64,000 nucleotides of DNA from Castellaniella sp036379515 (lineage in GTDB: Bacteria; Pseudomonadota; Gammaproteobacteria; Burkholderiales; Burkholderiaceae_B), in the NCBI RefSeq assembly GCF_036379515.1, contig NZ_DASVGN010000021.1:62001-126000 (forward strand), written 5' to 3'. The notes under the pieces are model-generated. The model saw only the letters and a program-made list of their open reading frames with translations. It did not search any database and had not been told where the DNA came from. Positions within the stretch are counted from its first letter, which is position 1. Each line of letters begins with the position of its first letter. A program made the translations under genes and the position numbers. Positions 41,268-49,225 of this stretch are shown in pieces.

Positions 41268-42140
41268 CTAATCGGAATGGGTATAAGTCAAACGGACATA
41301 CAGCGGGGCATACGCCGTCGCCTGGGTAATTTCGAGCAAAGACTCGCGGGCCAGCTCAAGCAGTGCAATGAAATGCACGACGATGACAGCCGTCGGCTCG
41401 CCTGTGGCAATCCGCTCCATGAACAATTCTGTGAATTCCATGAAACGCACCCCCGAGAGCCGCCGCAAGATGTGGCTCATGTGGTCACGCACCGACAGCT
41501 GTTCGCGCGTGATGCGGTGGCTGGCGTTGAGCTGGGCCCGATGCAGGATTGCCCTCCAGGCCTCACGCAGGTCTTCAGGGCTGACGTCGGGCAGCCACTG
41601 CTCGGCCTGGAGCTCGGCCTGGGCATGCGCCACCGCAAAATCGCGACCCACCCTGGGCAGGGCATCCAGCCGCTGGGCCGCAAGCTTCATGCGTTCGTAT
41701 TCCAGCAACCGCCGCACGAGTTCGGCGCGCGGATCTTCTGCTTCCTCGCCTGCGTCGGACTGGCGCACAGGCAGCAACATGCGCGACTTGATCTCGATGA
41801 GGAGCGCCGCCATGAGCAAATATTCTCCGGCCAGCTCAAGATTGGTCTGCCTCACCTGATCCACATACGTCAGGTACTGCGCAGTGACCTCGGCCATGGG
41901 GATGTCGAGCACGTTGAAATTCTGCTTGCGAATCAGGTAGAGCAGCAAATCCAGCGGCCCTTCGAACGCCTCGAGGAAAACCTCGAGCGCATCGGGCGGA
42001 ATGTACAGATCCTGGGGAATCGCAAACAGCGGCTCACCGTACAGACGAGCCAATGCGATGTGATCTACGACGTCTGGCGTACTGTCGACAGCCGGAGACA
42101 TCAGGGCATCAAGCCCCGCCGCAGGCTTGTCTGTGGCCAT
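41268..42140 (-). CDS. scpA: Segregation and condensation protein A
   Basis: Kleisin subunit of the SMC-ScpAB condensin that organises the chromosome. It has 290 residues; the diagnostic stretch EVFLEAFEGPLDLLLYLIRK is near residue 55, followed by IPMAEVTAQYLTYVDQVRQ and AGEYLLMAALLIEIKSRMLL, and a C-terminal winged helix (HILRRLSGVRFMEFTELFM). ScpB is not in the window. It is preceded by the DUF3460 gene with a 9-base gap and followed by panC, an order typical of Burkholderiales. Confidence 0.94.
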   Translation of the reverse strand: MATDKPAAGLDALMSPAVDSTPDVVDHIALARLYGEPLFAIPQDLYIPPDALEVFLEAFEGPLDLLLYLIRKQNFNVLDIPMAEVTAQYLTYVDQVRQTNLELAGEYLLMAALLIEIKSRMLLPVRQSDAGEEAEDPRAELVRRLLEYERMKLAAQRLDALPRVGRDFAVAHAQAELQAEQWLPDVSPEDLREAWRAILHRAQLNASHRITREQLSVRDHMSHILRRLSGVRFMEFTELFMERIATGEPTAVIVVHFIALLELARESLLEITQATAYAPLYVRLTYTHSD

Positions 42141-42149
42141 TGCCAGAGG

Positions 42150-42341
42150 TCAGTCGTGCTGATAGTAGACGTACGGCTCCTGCGCCACGCGTCCCGCACG
42201 GAAGCCTTCTTGCTGTTCGGCGTCCAGTTCTTTGTCCCACAAGCGAAAGCGCCCCGCGCGCTGGCGGGCTTCGGTATCAGGATGTTCCGTCTTGTAATGA
42301 TTCAGGAACTGCGTCAGTTCGGATTGAAAATTGTTTGCCAT
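42150..42341 (-). CDS. DUF3460 small protein
   Basis: A 63-residue protein from the ATG at 42341 (MANNFQSELTQFLNHYKTEH), ending RVAQEPYVYYQHD. DUF3460 proteins are confined mainly to Betaproteobacteria and are found next to scpA and panC. The protein is charged, lacks a signal peptide or membrane segment and has a central RQRAGRFRLWDKELD motif. Function unknown. It leads the scpA-panC operon. Confidence 0.85.
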   Translation of the reverse strand: MANNFQSELTQFLNHYKTEHPDTEARQRAGRFRLWDKELDAEQQEGFRAGRVAQEPYVYYQHD

Positions 42342-42419
42342 AATAACGAGCTTGAGTCGGCCGCCGTGGCCAATTTGCCCCAAGTGTACAGCACCCTTAG
42401 GTGCAACCCGCCGTTTCTG

Positions 42420-43850
42420 ATGCCCGCACACAACGCCCATTCTGGCTCCGACACCCCCGACCGCCCGCTGCAGCAGCGGATGATCCCGTTCATCGTGGGA
42501 TGTGCACTGTTCATGCAGATGCTGGATTCTACGGTCGTGGCAACGGCACTGCCGGCCATGGCGGTGGATTTCGCCACGACGGCAGTTCACATGAACATCA
42601 CCATCACGGCCTACCTGCTGGCCACGGCCATCTTTGTGCCCATCAGCGGCTGGGCTGCCGACCGCTTCGGCGGGCAGCGCGTCTTTCTGGCGGCCATCGC
42701 GCTGTTTGCCCTGAGTTCGGCCGGGTGCGCTGCCTCTCAGACGCTGTCCGAGCTGGTGACCGCACGCGTCATCCAAGGGGCGGCGGGCGCCATGATGGTG
42801 CCAGTGGGACGCATCGTGCTATTGCGACGCACACCCAAATCCGAGCTGCTCAAGGCCATGGCCTTTCTGACACTTCCTGCGTTGCTGGGACCCGTCATCG
42901 GACCCCCTGTGGGCGGGTTCCTCGTGACCTATGCCTCGTGGCACTGGATCTTTCTCATCAATATCCCGGTAGGCATCCTGGGCATTGCACTGGTGCTGAA
43001 GTTCATCCCCCATCTGCCTCCAGAGACCCGCCCCCGGCTCGACGGGGTGGGTTTCCTGCTCAGCGGCATCGCCATGGCGGCCGTCATGACCTGCCTCGAA
43101 GCCATCGGCCACGAGAGCATGGGGATGGGCACCATCGCCGGGTTGCTGGTGCTGAGCGTGCTCTGCGCCGTGCTGTACGTGCGCCACGCCCGTCACGTCA
43201 CCTACCCCATCATCGACCTGAGCCTGCTGCGCACACAGACTTTTGCCGTATCCGTGCTGGGCGGCAATCTGTGCCGCTTTGCCACCGGCGCCTCACCGTT
43301 CCTGTTGGCCATTTTGCTTCAGGTGGGCTTCGGTCTCTCGGCATTTTCAGCCGGCATGATCACGTTCACGTCGGCAGCAGGGGCCCTGGTGATGAAACTG
43401 GTGGCGACACCCATCGTCAGCCGCTTCGGGTTCCGTCGCGTCCTTACGATCAATGCCCTGATCGCTGCAAGCCTGACGGCTGCCTGCGCGCTCTTTCGTG
43501 CCGACACACCGGTCTGGATCATGGTGGGGGTCCTGCTCATTGGCGGGTTTTTCCGCTCGCTGCAATTCACTGCCATCAATGCGCTCACCTACGCGGATCT
43601 GGACTCCGCCCAAATGAGCCGCGCCAGCAGCTTCTCGGCCATGGCACAGCAGCTGGGCGTGAGCCTGGGGGTCGCGTGTGCAGCGCTGACATTGAACCTG
43701 AGCATCAGCCTGCGCGGGGGGCTGGAAGCCAATCGCATCGACGTCATGTGGGGCTTTGCCGTAGTGTCGATCATGGCAGCCGCCTCCAGCCTTTCGTTCC
43801 AACGCCTGCCGGCCCACGCGGGCAATCAGCTACGCAATCGGCGGCGCTGA
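42420..43850 (+). CDS. MFS multidrug exporter (DHA2/EmrB type)
   Basis: A 476-residue major-facilitator protein with about 14 membrane helices. Motifs: LDSTVVATALPAMAVDF in helix 1, GWAADRFGGQRVFL (motif A), RVIQGAAGAMMVPVGRIVLL, and GPVIGPPVGGFLVTYASWHW (motif C), ending helix 5 with FLINIPVGILGI. This layout fits proton-driven multidrug export of the EmrB/QacA group. The ATG at 42420 begins after an upstream open frame that is antisense to scpA. The stop overlaps the convergent XRE regulator gene by 21 bases. Confidence 0.9.
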   Translation: MPAHNAHSGSDTPDRPLQQRMIPFIVGCALFMQMLDSTVVATALPAMAVDFATTAVHMNITITAYLLATAIFVPISGWAADRFGGQRVFLAAIALFALSSAGCAASQTLSELVTARVIQGAAGAMMVPVGRIVLLRRTPKSELLKAMAFLTLPALLGPVIGPPVGGFLVTYASWHWIFLINIPVGILGIALVLKFIPHLPPETRPRLDGVGFLLSGIAMAAVMTCLEAIGHESMGMGTIAGLLVLSVLCAVLYVRHARHVTYPIIDLSLLRTQTFAVSVLGGNLCRFATGASPFLLAILLQVGFGLSAFSAGMITFTSAAGALVMKLVATPIVSRFGFRRVLTINALIAASLTAACALFRADTPVWIMVGVLLIGGFFRSLQFTAINALTYADLDSAQMSRASSFSAMAQQLGVSLGVACAALTLNLSISLRGGLEANRIDVMWGFAVVSIMAAASSLSFQRLPAHAGNQLRNRRR

Positions 43851-44627
43851 GCTTGCATCCAGCAGCATCACCAGCTTGCAGTCCGGCCGTATCGCCAGAC
43901 GAAACGTGAACTGCCGAAACGACAGGCGGCCATTCGTGGGATGCTGAAATTCGCGCAACCCGCCTTCTCGGTCCACCACCTGTTGACGCGTCCAGCAACG
44001 CGCAAAGAGCGGGCTCACAGTCTGCAGGTCGAGCACCAGGCGCTGGATGTCAGGGTCGGCCGCATGGCTTGCCACGTCGGCCCGAAACTCGGCCACGACA
44101 CGGCTTGCACGCTCTTCCCAGTCCACCACCAGGCTGCGCGCAGCCGGTTCCTGAAAGATATAGCGCAACAAATTGGCTCGGCCGCTGAAAGGCCAACCAT
44201 CGAACACGTGCGAAAGCGCCTCATTCCACGCAAGCATGTTCCAGGCCTGATCCAGGATGTAGGCCGGGCAGCGAATACTGTCGACGCAATCGCTGAGCCC
44301 ATCGGGCAAGGCTACTGCCTGCTGTTGCGCCGCCTCGGGGTCCGCAGATTCGGCCAAGCTGAACAAATAATGACGCTCGGCACGCGTCAGGCGCAGCGCA
44401 TGGGCCAGGCGGCTCCAGACGTCGACCGACACGGTCACGTCCCGCCCTTGCTCGATCCAGGAATACCACGTGGTGCTGATATCGCAGATCTGCGCAAGCT
44501 CTTCACGCCGCAAGCCAGGAGTACGTCGCCTCACCCCCGCAGGCAAGCCATGGTCGCCCGGGCTCACGCGCGCGCGGGCGCCGCGCAGGAAGGCGCCCAA
44601 GGTCTTGCGCTGCGTGGCGTCAGGCAT
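43830..44627 (-). CDS. XRE-family regulator with MmyB-like ligand domain
   Basis: A 265-residue regulator. Residues 1-85 hold a helix-turn-helix (RRRTPGLRREELAQICDIST then WYSWIEQGRDVTVSVDVWSR), and residues 105-260 a MmyB-like domain (CPAYILDQAWNMLAWNEALS, FSGRANLLRYIF, VSPLFARCWTRQQV, LSFRQFTFRLA). Proteins of this kind are common one-component regulators, often next to oxidoreductase or exporter genes. The ATG at 44627 is used because an upstream extension shows no match. It converges with the MFS gene, which it might regulate; that is only inferred from proximity. Confidence 0.87.
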   Translation of the reverse strand: MPDATQRKTLGAFLRGARARVSPGDHGLPAGVRRRTPGLRREELAQICDISTTWYSWIEQGRDVTVSVDVWSRLAHALRLTRAERHYLFSLAESADPEAAQQQAVALPDGLSDCVDSIRCPAYILDQAWNMLAWNEALSHVFDGWPFSGRANLLRYIFQEPAARSLVVDWEERASRVVAEFRADVASHAADPDIQRLVLDLQTVSPLFARCWTRQQVVDREGGLREFQHPTNGRLSFRQFTFRLAIRPDCKLVMLLDASSAPPIA

Positions 44628-44637
44628 GGGCCCCCCT

Positions 44638-47600
44638 CTAACGCAGAACGCTGGCGAGCGTCCGGCGCACGTCGTCTTCGTCACGCCCCGTGCGGCGGGC
44701 ATAGTCTTCGACCTGGTCGGCGCCGATGTTGCCCACGTTGAAGTACTTGGACTGCGGATGACTGAAGTAGAAGCCGCACACGCTGGAAGCAGGCATCATG
44801 GCAAACCCTTCGGTCAGTTCCATGTCGATTTCGCCACAATCCAGCACGCGGAACATCTCGCGCTTGACGATGTGCTCCGGACAAGCCGGATAGCCCGGTG
44901 CCGGGCGGATGCCCTGGTATTTCTCGGCGATGACGTCCTCGTTGGACAAGGTTTCGTCGGGCACATACCCCCACAAGTCGCGACGCACCCGCGCATGCAG
45001 AGTTTCAGCGAACCCTTCGGCCAGGCGGTCGGCGAGCGCCTTCAGCATGATGACGGAGTAATCATCGCCATCCTTCTGGAACTGATCGATGTGCTTTTCA
45101 ATGCCCAGACCGCCCGTGACCGCAAACATGCCGATGTAATCCGTCACCCCACTGTCTTTGGGCGCCACGAAATCGGACATGCACTTGTTGTCCACCCCCG
45201 AACGCTTCTGCGTCTGCTGGCGGACACCACGCCACGTGAGCAAGACCTCGCTGCGCGTCTCGTCGCGGTAGATCTCGATGTCGTCGTCGTTGATGCTGTT
45301 GGCCGGATAGAAGGCCACCACCCCATTGGCCGTGAGCCAGCGCCCCTCGACGATACGCTTCATCATGGCCTGCCCTTCGGCGTAGAGCTTGCGCGCCTGC
45401 TCGCCCACGATGTCGTCCTGGAGAATGGCCGGGAACTGTGCCATCAGCCCCCAGGACTGGAAGAACGGCGTCCAGTCCAGGAACTTCAGGATCTCGTGCA
45501 GATCGTAGTGCTTGAACGTGCGCCGGCCAATGAACTTGGGGCGGGGCGGCGTGTAATGAGCCCAGTCGATGGCCGGACGAGATGCCCGCGCCTGACCGAT
45601 GGTCAGCATGGGCTGCGCCTTGCGCTGGGCATGGCGCTCGCGCACCAATTCGTATTCATCCACCACGCTCTTCAGGTAGCTTTCGACCTGATCGGACATG
45701 AGGCTGGTGGCCACTTGCACTGAACGGCTGGCATCCGGCACATAGATCACAGGCCCTTCGTAATTGGGGGCGATCTTCACGGCAGTATGCACACGGCTGG
45801 TGGTGGCGCCGCCCACGAGCAAGGGGATGTTGCGGCTCAGGAAATACTCGTCACGCTGCATCTCGGAGGCCACGTAGGCCATTTCTTCGAGGCTGGGGGT
45901 GATGAGCCCCGAGAGCCCCACCATGTCAGCCCCTACTTCTTTGGCCTTATCGAGGATCTTGGCGCACGGCACCATGACCCCCATGTTGATGACTTCGAAG
46001 TTATTGCACTGCAGGACCACCGTGACGATGTTCTTGCCGATGTCGTGCACGTCACCCTTCACCGTGGCGATGACCACCTTGCCCTTGGAGCGCACGTTGC
46101 CCCCGGCTTCGGCCAGCAGCTTCTTTTCGTCTTCGATGAACGGCAGCAGATGGCCTACTGCCTGCTTCATGACGCGCGCTGATTTGACCACCTGCGGCAG
46201 GAACATCTTGCCCGAACCGAACAGATCGCCCACCACGTTCATACCATCCATGAGCGGACCCTCGATGACTTCGATCGTGCGCCCGCCTTTTCCGGCGATC
46301 TCCTGGCGAACTTCTTCGGTGTCCTCGACGATGTAAGTCGTGATGCCATGCACGAGCGAGTGCGTCAGACGCTCGCGCACCGTGCCCTCACGCCATGTGA
46401 GGTCTTCTTCCTTCTTGGTGCCGGCACCCCGAATGGTCTCGGCCAGTTCCACCAGCCGTTCGGTCGGGGTGCGTTCATCTGCCGGATCGGTCTTCCCGAC
46501 CGGTTCGGCCCGATTGAGCACCACGTCTTCGACCAAGTCGCGCGTCTTGGGATCCAGATCGGAATACACCCCCAGCTGCCCGGCATTCACGATCCCCATG
46601 GTGAGCCCGTTTTTGACGGCGTAGTACAGGAACACCGCGTGAATGGCCTCTCGCATGGCTTCATTGCCACGGAAGGAGAAGCTCACATTGGAAACCCCGC
46701 CCGAAACGCGCGCATGTGGCAGGTGCTTCGTGATCCAGCCGCACGCCTCGATGAAATCCACCCCATAGGGGTTGTGTTCGTCGATCCCGGTGGCGATTGC
46801 AAACACGTTGGGGTCGAAAATGATGTCTTCCGGCGGAAACCCGACCTGATTGACCAGAATGTCGTAGGCGCGTGCACAGATCGACGTCTTGCGCTCCAGC
46901 GTGTCCGCCTGGCCTTGGGTATCGAACGCCATGACGACCACTGCCGCACCATACTTGCGACACAATTTTGCATGCTCGATGAACGGCTCTTCGCCTTCTT
47001 TCATGGAGATCGAATTGACAATGCACTTGCCCTGCATGCAGCGCAGGCCCGCCTCGATCACCGGCCACTTCGAGCTGTCGATCATCACGGGAACTCGCGA
47101 AATATCGGGTTCCGACGCCAGCAGATTCAGGAAACGCGGCATCAGGGCCAGGGCGTCGAGCATGCCCTCGTCCATGTTCACGTCGATGATCTGAGCCCCG
47201 TTTTCGACCTGCTGCCGCGCCACCGACAGCGCTTCGTCGAATTTTTCTTCGCGAATCAGACGCAGAAACTTCTTGCTGCCCGTGACGTTGGTACGCTCAC
47301 CCACGTTGATGAAGAGCGTCTCACGATCAAAGTTGAGTGGCTCCAGCCCCGACAGGCGTGTCTTCACCGGGATGACAGGAGGCTCGCGCCGAGGCAAGCC
47401 CTTGACCTTGCGCGCGATTTCGCGAATATGGTCCGGTGTGGTGCCACAGCAGCCGCCCACCACGTTGACGAGCCCTGCCTGCGCAAATTCTTCGAGCATC
47501 CCCGAGGTATCAGCCGGCGTTTCGTCGAATCCGGTTTCAGCCATGGGGTTGGGCAAGCCTGCATTGGGATACACGCTGATGTAGGTATCGCAGATCTTCG

Positions 47601-48411
47601 AGAGCTCGGCCACATAGGGCCGCATGAGCGCCGCGCCCAGCGCGCAATTCAGACCGATCGTGACGGGCCGCGCATGCCGGACCGAATTCCAGAAAGCCTC
47701 GACCGTCTGCCCCGACAAAATGCGGCCGGATGCATCCGTCACTGTCCCTGAAATCATGACAGGCAGCCGAATGCCGCGTTCGTCGAAGACAGTTTCAATC
47801 GCGAAGATCGCCGCCTTGGCATTGAGCGTGTCGAAAATAGTTTCGATGAGCAGGATATCGACGCCACCATCGAGCAGCCCATTGATCTGCTCGGTATACG
47901 CGACGCGCAACTCTTCGAAGGTCACATTGCGCGCGCCGGGATCATTGACGTCGGGCGATAGCGAGGCCGTCTTGGGCTGTGGGCCGATGGCCCCGGCCAC
48001 GAAACGCGGATGATCGGGTGTGGCTACTGCATCGCAAGCTTCACGAGCAAGCTTGGCGGCCGCCAGGTTCATCTCGTAAGCGATATCCTGCAGGCCGTAG
48101 TCAGCCTGGGCCACCCGCGTGGCGCCAAACGTATCCGTTTCGATGACGTCCGAACCCGCCTCCAGGTAGGCCCGATGAATATCGCGCAGGATATCGGGGC
48201 GCACCAGCGGGAGCAGATCGTTGTTGCCCTTCAGGTCCTTCACATGAGACGCAAAACGCTCGCCTCGGAAATCGGTCTCGGTCAGCTTGTAGCGCTGGAT
48301 CATGGTTCCCATGGCGCCATCGAGCACCACGATGCGTTGATCCAGCAGGCGGACGAAATCGGCGCCCCGTGTATAGGATTCGATGGGATAAGGCAGGACG
48401 GGGTAGCTCAC
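44638..48411 (-). CDS. metH: Cobalamin-dependent methionine synthase
   Basis: Transfers a methyl group from methyltetrahydrofolate via cobalamin to homocysteine. It has 1257 residues and all four modules in order: homocysteine-binding (about 20-350, zinc ligands in VVGGCCGTTPDHI), methyltetrahydrofolate-binding (about 370-640, INVGERTNVTGSKKFLR), cobalamin-binding (about 670-900, with the axial histidine in GDVHDIGKNIVTVVLQCNNF), and the SAM-dependent reactivation domain (about 930-1257, FVAPKDSGVTDYIGMFAVT). The start is a GTG at 48411 giving MSYPVLPYPIESYTRGADFV. No SAM or cobalamin riboswitch is visible in its own leader. The cobalamin uptake genes lie nearby on the other strand. Confidence 0.96.
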   Translation of the reverse strand: MSYPVLPYPIESYTRGADFVRLLDQRIVVLDGAMGTMIQRYKLTETDFRGERFASHVKDLKGNNDLLPLVRPDILRDIHRAYLEAGSDVIETDTFGATRVAQADYGLQDIAYEMNLAAAKLAREACDAVATPDHPRFVAGAIGPQPKTASLSPDVNDPGARNVTFEELRVAYTEQINGLLDGGVDILLIETIFDTLNAKAAIFAIETVFDERGIRLPVMISGTVTDASGRILSGQTVEAFWNSVRHARPVTIGLNCALGAALMRPYVAELSKICDTYISVYPNAGLPNPMAETGFDETPADTSGMLEEFAQAGLVNVVGGCCGTTPDHIREIARKVKGLPRREPPVIPVKTRLSGLEPLNFDRETLFINVGERTNVTGSKKFLRLIREEKFDEALSVARQQVENGAQIIDVNMDEGMLDALALMPRFLNLLASEPDISRVPVMIDSSKWPVIEAGLRCMQGKCIVNSISMKEGEEPFIEHAKLCRKYGAAVVVMAFDTQGQADTLERKTSICARAYDILVNQVGFPPEDIIFDPNVFAIATGIDEHNPYGVDFIEACGWITKHLPHARVSGGVSNVSFSFRGNEAMREAIHAVFLYYAVKNGLTMGIVNAGQLGVYSDLDPKTRDLVEDVVLNRAEPVGKTDPADERTPTERLVELAETIRGAGTKKEEDLTWREGTVRERLTHSLVHGITTYIVEDTEEVRQEIAGKGGRTIEVIEGPLMDGMNVVGDLFGSGKMFLPQVVKSARVMKQAVGHLLPFIEDEKKLLAEAGGNVRSKGKVVIATVKGDVHDIGKNIVTVVLQCNNFEVINMGVMVPCAKILDKAKEVGADMVGLSGLITPSLEEMAYVASEMQRDEYFLSRNIPLLVGGATTSRVHTAVKIAPNYEGPVIYVPDASRSVQVATSLMSDQVESYLKSVVDEYELVRERHAQRKAQPMLTIGQARASRPAIDWAHYTPPRPKFIGRRTFKHYDLHEILKFLDWTPFFQSWGLMAQFPAILQDDIVGEQARKLYAEGQAMMKRIVEGRWLTANGVVAFYPANSINDDDIEIYRDETRSEVLLTWRGVRQQTQKRSGVDNKCMSDFVAPKDSGVTDYIGMFAVTGGLGIEKHIDQFQKDGDDYSVIMLKALADRLAEGFAETLHARVRRDLWGYVPDETLSNEDVIAEKYQGIRPAPGYPACPEHIVKREMFRVLDCGEIDMELTEGFAMMPASSVCGFYFSHPQSKYFNVGNIGADQVEDYARRTGRDEDDVRRTLASVLR

Positions 48412-48530
48412 AGTCGATCCGGGACGAAAGAAAAAAGGCTTCTATTGTATCGTTCGCGCCTCCGCACCAATCATTGCACCGCCGTTTCATCTACCTTCAA
48501 ATTCGAACCGGAATCTGGTATCCTATCGTA

Positions 48531-48545
48531 AACCCTATAAGGGTT
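48531..48545. promoter_or_regulatory. Perfect 15-bp palindrome before the small gene
   Basis: AACCCTATAAGGGTT is a perfect palindrome, immediately extended by an AGGG-TTAT-CCCT dyad (48540-48551). It lies 36-50 bases before the start at 48581 and contains TATAAG, a possible -10 element, so a regulator bound here could control transcription. Confidence 0.55.
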
Positions 48546-48580
48546 ATCCCTAATCAAACCGGCGACTGAAGGAGCATTCC

Positions 48581-48745
48581 ATGGTGGCACCTTTCTCCAA
48601 CTACCCCGTGAACCAGGCCTTCGAGCGTCTGATGGCCGAAGAACGTGCAGCCCGTGCCGCACGCACCCAGGATGAACACGGCCTGATGCAGCGCATCGCC
48701 AACTTCCTGTTGGGGAACCGCTGGCACGCCACACAGGCAGCCTGA
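48581..48745 (+). CDS. Small hypothetical protein (54 aa)
   Basis: MVAPFSNYPVNQAFERLM to GNRWHATQAA, 54 residues, with a strong AAGGAG ribosome-binding site seven bases before the ATG and a palindromic promoter region upstream. It has an amphipathic, Ala/Arg-rich centre (MAEERAARAARTQDEHG) and a short hydrophobic patch (IANFLLG). No signal peptide and no recognised family. It is divergent from metH. The translation signals make it a likely real gene; the function is unknown. Confidence 0.6.
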   Translation: MVAPFSNYPVNQAFERLMAEERAARAARTQDEHGLMQRIANFLLGNRWHATQAA

Positions 48746-48833
48746 ACGCCGCACCAGACGGTACTGCCCTCTCTTCAGGCCGCCATGCTGCGCCAGCTGC
48801 TGGAACGGCAGAGAGGGTGATAAAGCCAGTCGG

Positions 48834-48877
48834 CAACAGGGGGGAGCGTCAAAGAGCCGGTCACACGGCCCCTGTTG
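48834..48877. other. Inverted repeat between the small gene and the btuB promoter
   Basis: CAACAGGGG (48834-48842) and CCCCTGTTG (48869-48877) form a perfect 9-bp stem with a 26-base loop. It could end transcription from the small gene, although it overlaps the -35 box of the next promoter. Confidence 0.35.
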
Positions 48878-48903
48878 GAACCGCCGAGCCAGCATGATAT
48901 ATT
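48875..48903 (+). promoter_or_regulatory. Promoter for the riboswitch-btuB transcript
   Basis: TTGGAA (48875-48880) and TATATT (48898-48903) are separated by 17 bases, a good sigma-70 layout. Transcription would start near 48910, upstream of the cobalamin riboswitch. Confidence 0.6.
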
Positions 48904-48974
48904 GCGCGTCGAAGTCATGTGCTGACTGACGACTGTGCGCACTCAAAAAGGCGCACCAGATCAATCAGTTGGTA

Positions 48975-49125
48975 CGACAAGGTATGCCTCGCAGTGCAAT
49001 GCGCGGCATTCAAATGGGAAACAGAGGACTCCTCACGAGTCTGGCTGTGCTGCCCCCGCAACGGTGAGCGCGCTGCCCGGTCGAAAGACCGGACGACGCG
49101 CCAGCCCGATACCAGCCTGCTTCAA
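48975..49125 (+). ncRNA. Cobalamin riboswitch
   Basis: The conserved core is readable: GGGAA at 49016, the TGCCCCCGCAACGGT element at 49051-49065, and the B12 box AGCCCGATACCAGCC at 49103-49117, with pairing arms such as CCGGTC-GAAA-GACCGG (49077-49092) between. It lies about 100 bases upstream of the btuB-like start and should switch expression off when adenosyl- or related cobalamins are plentiful. The outer boundaries are estimates. Confidence 0.9.
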
Positions 49126-49225
49126 TTTCCTGACTCTTTGTTGATTCACGATCATCAACCACGACCGTGATCGACGAGCGTTTGCCATCCGGCGTGCGGG
49201 GACGCGCGCCCACCAGGACACCATC

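Noticed and set aside
41277..42419. A 380-codon upstream extension of the MFS gene.
   Set aside because: It is antisense to scpA and the DUF3460 gene. MFS homology begins just after the ATG at 42420.
48412..48530. A SAM or cobalamin riboswitch in the metH leader.
   Set aside because: None of the conserved core elements is present on the minus strand before the metH start.
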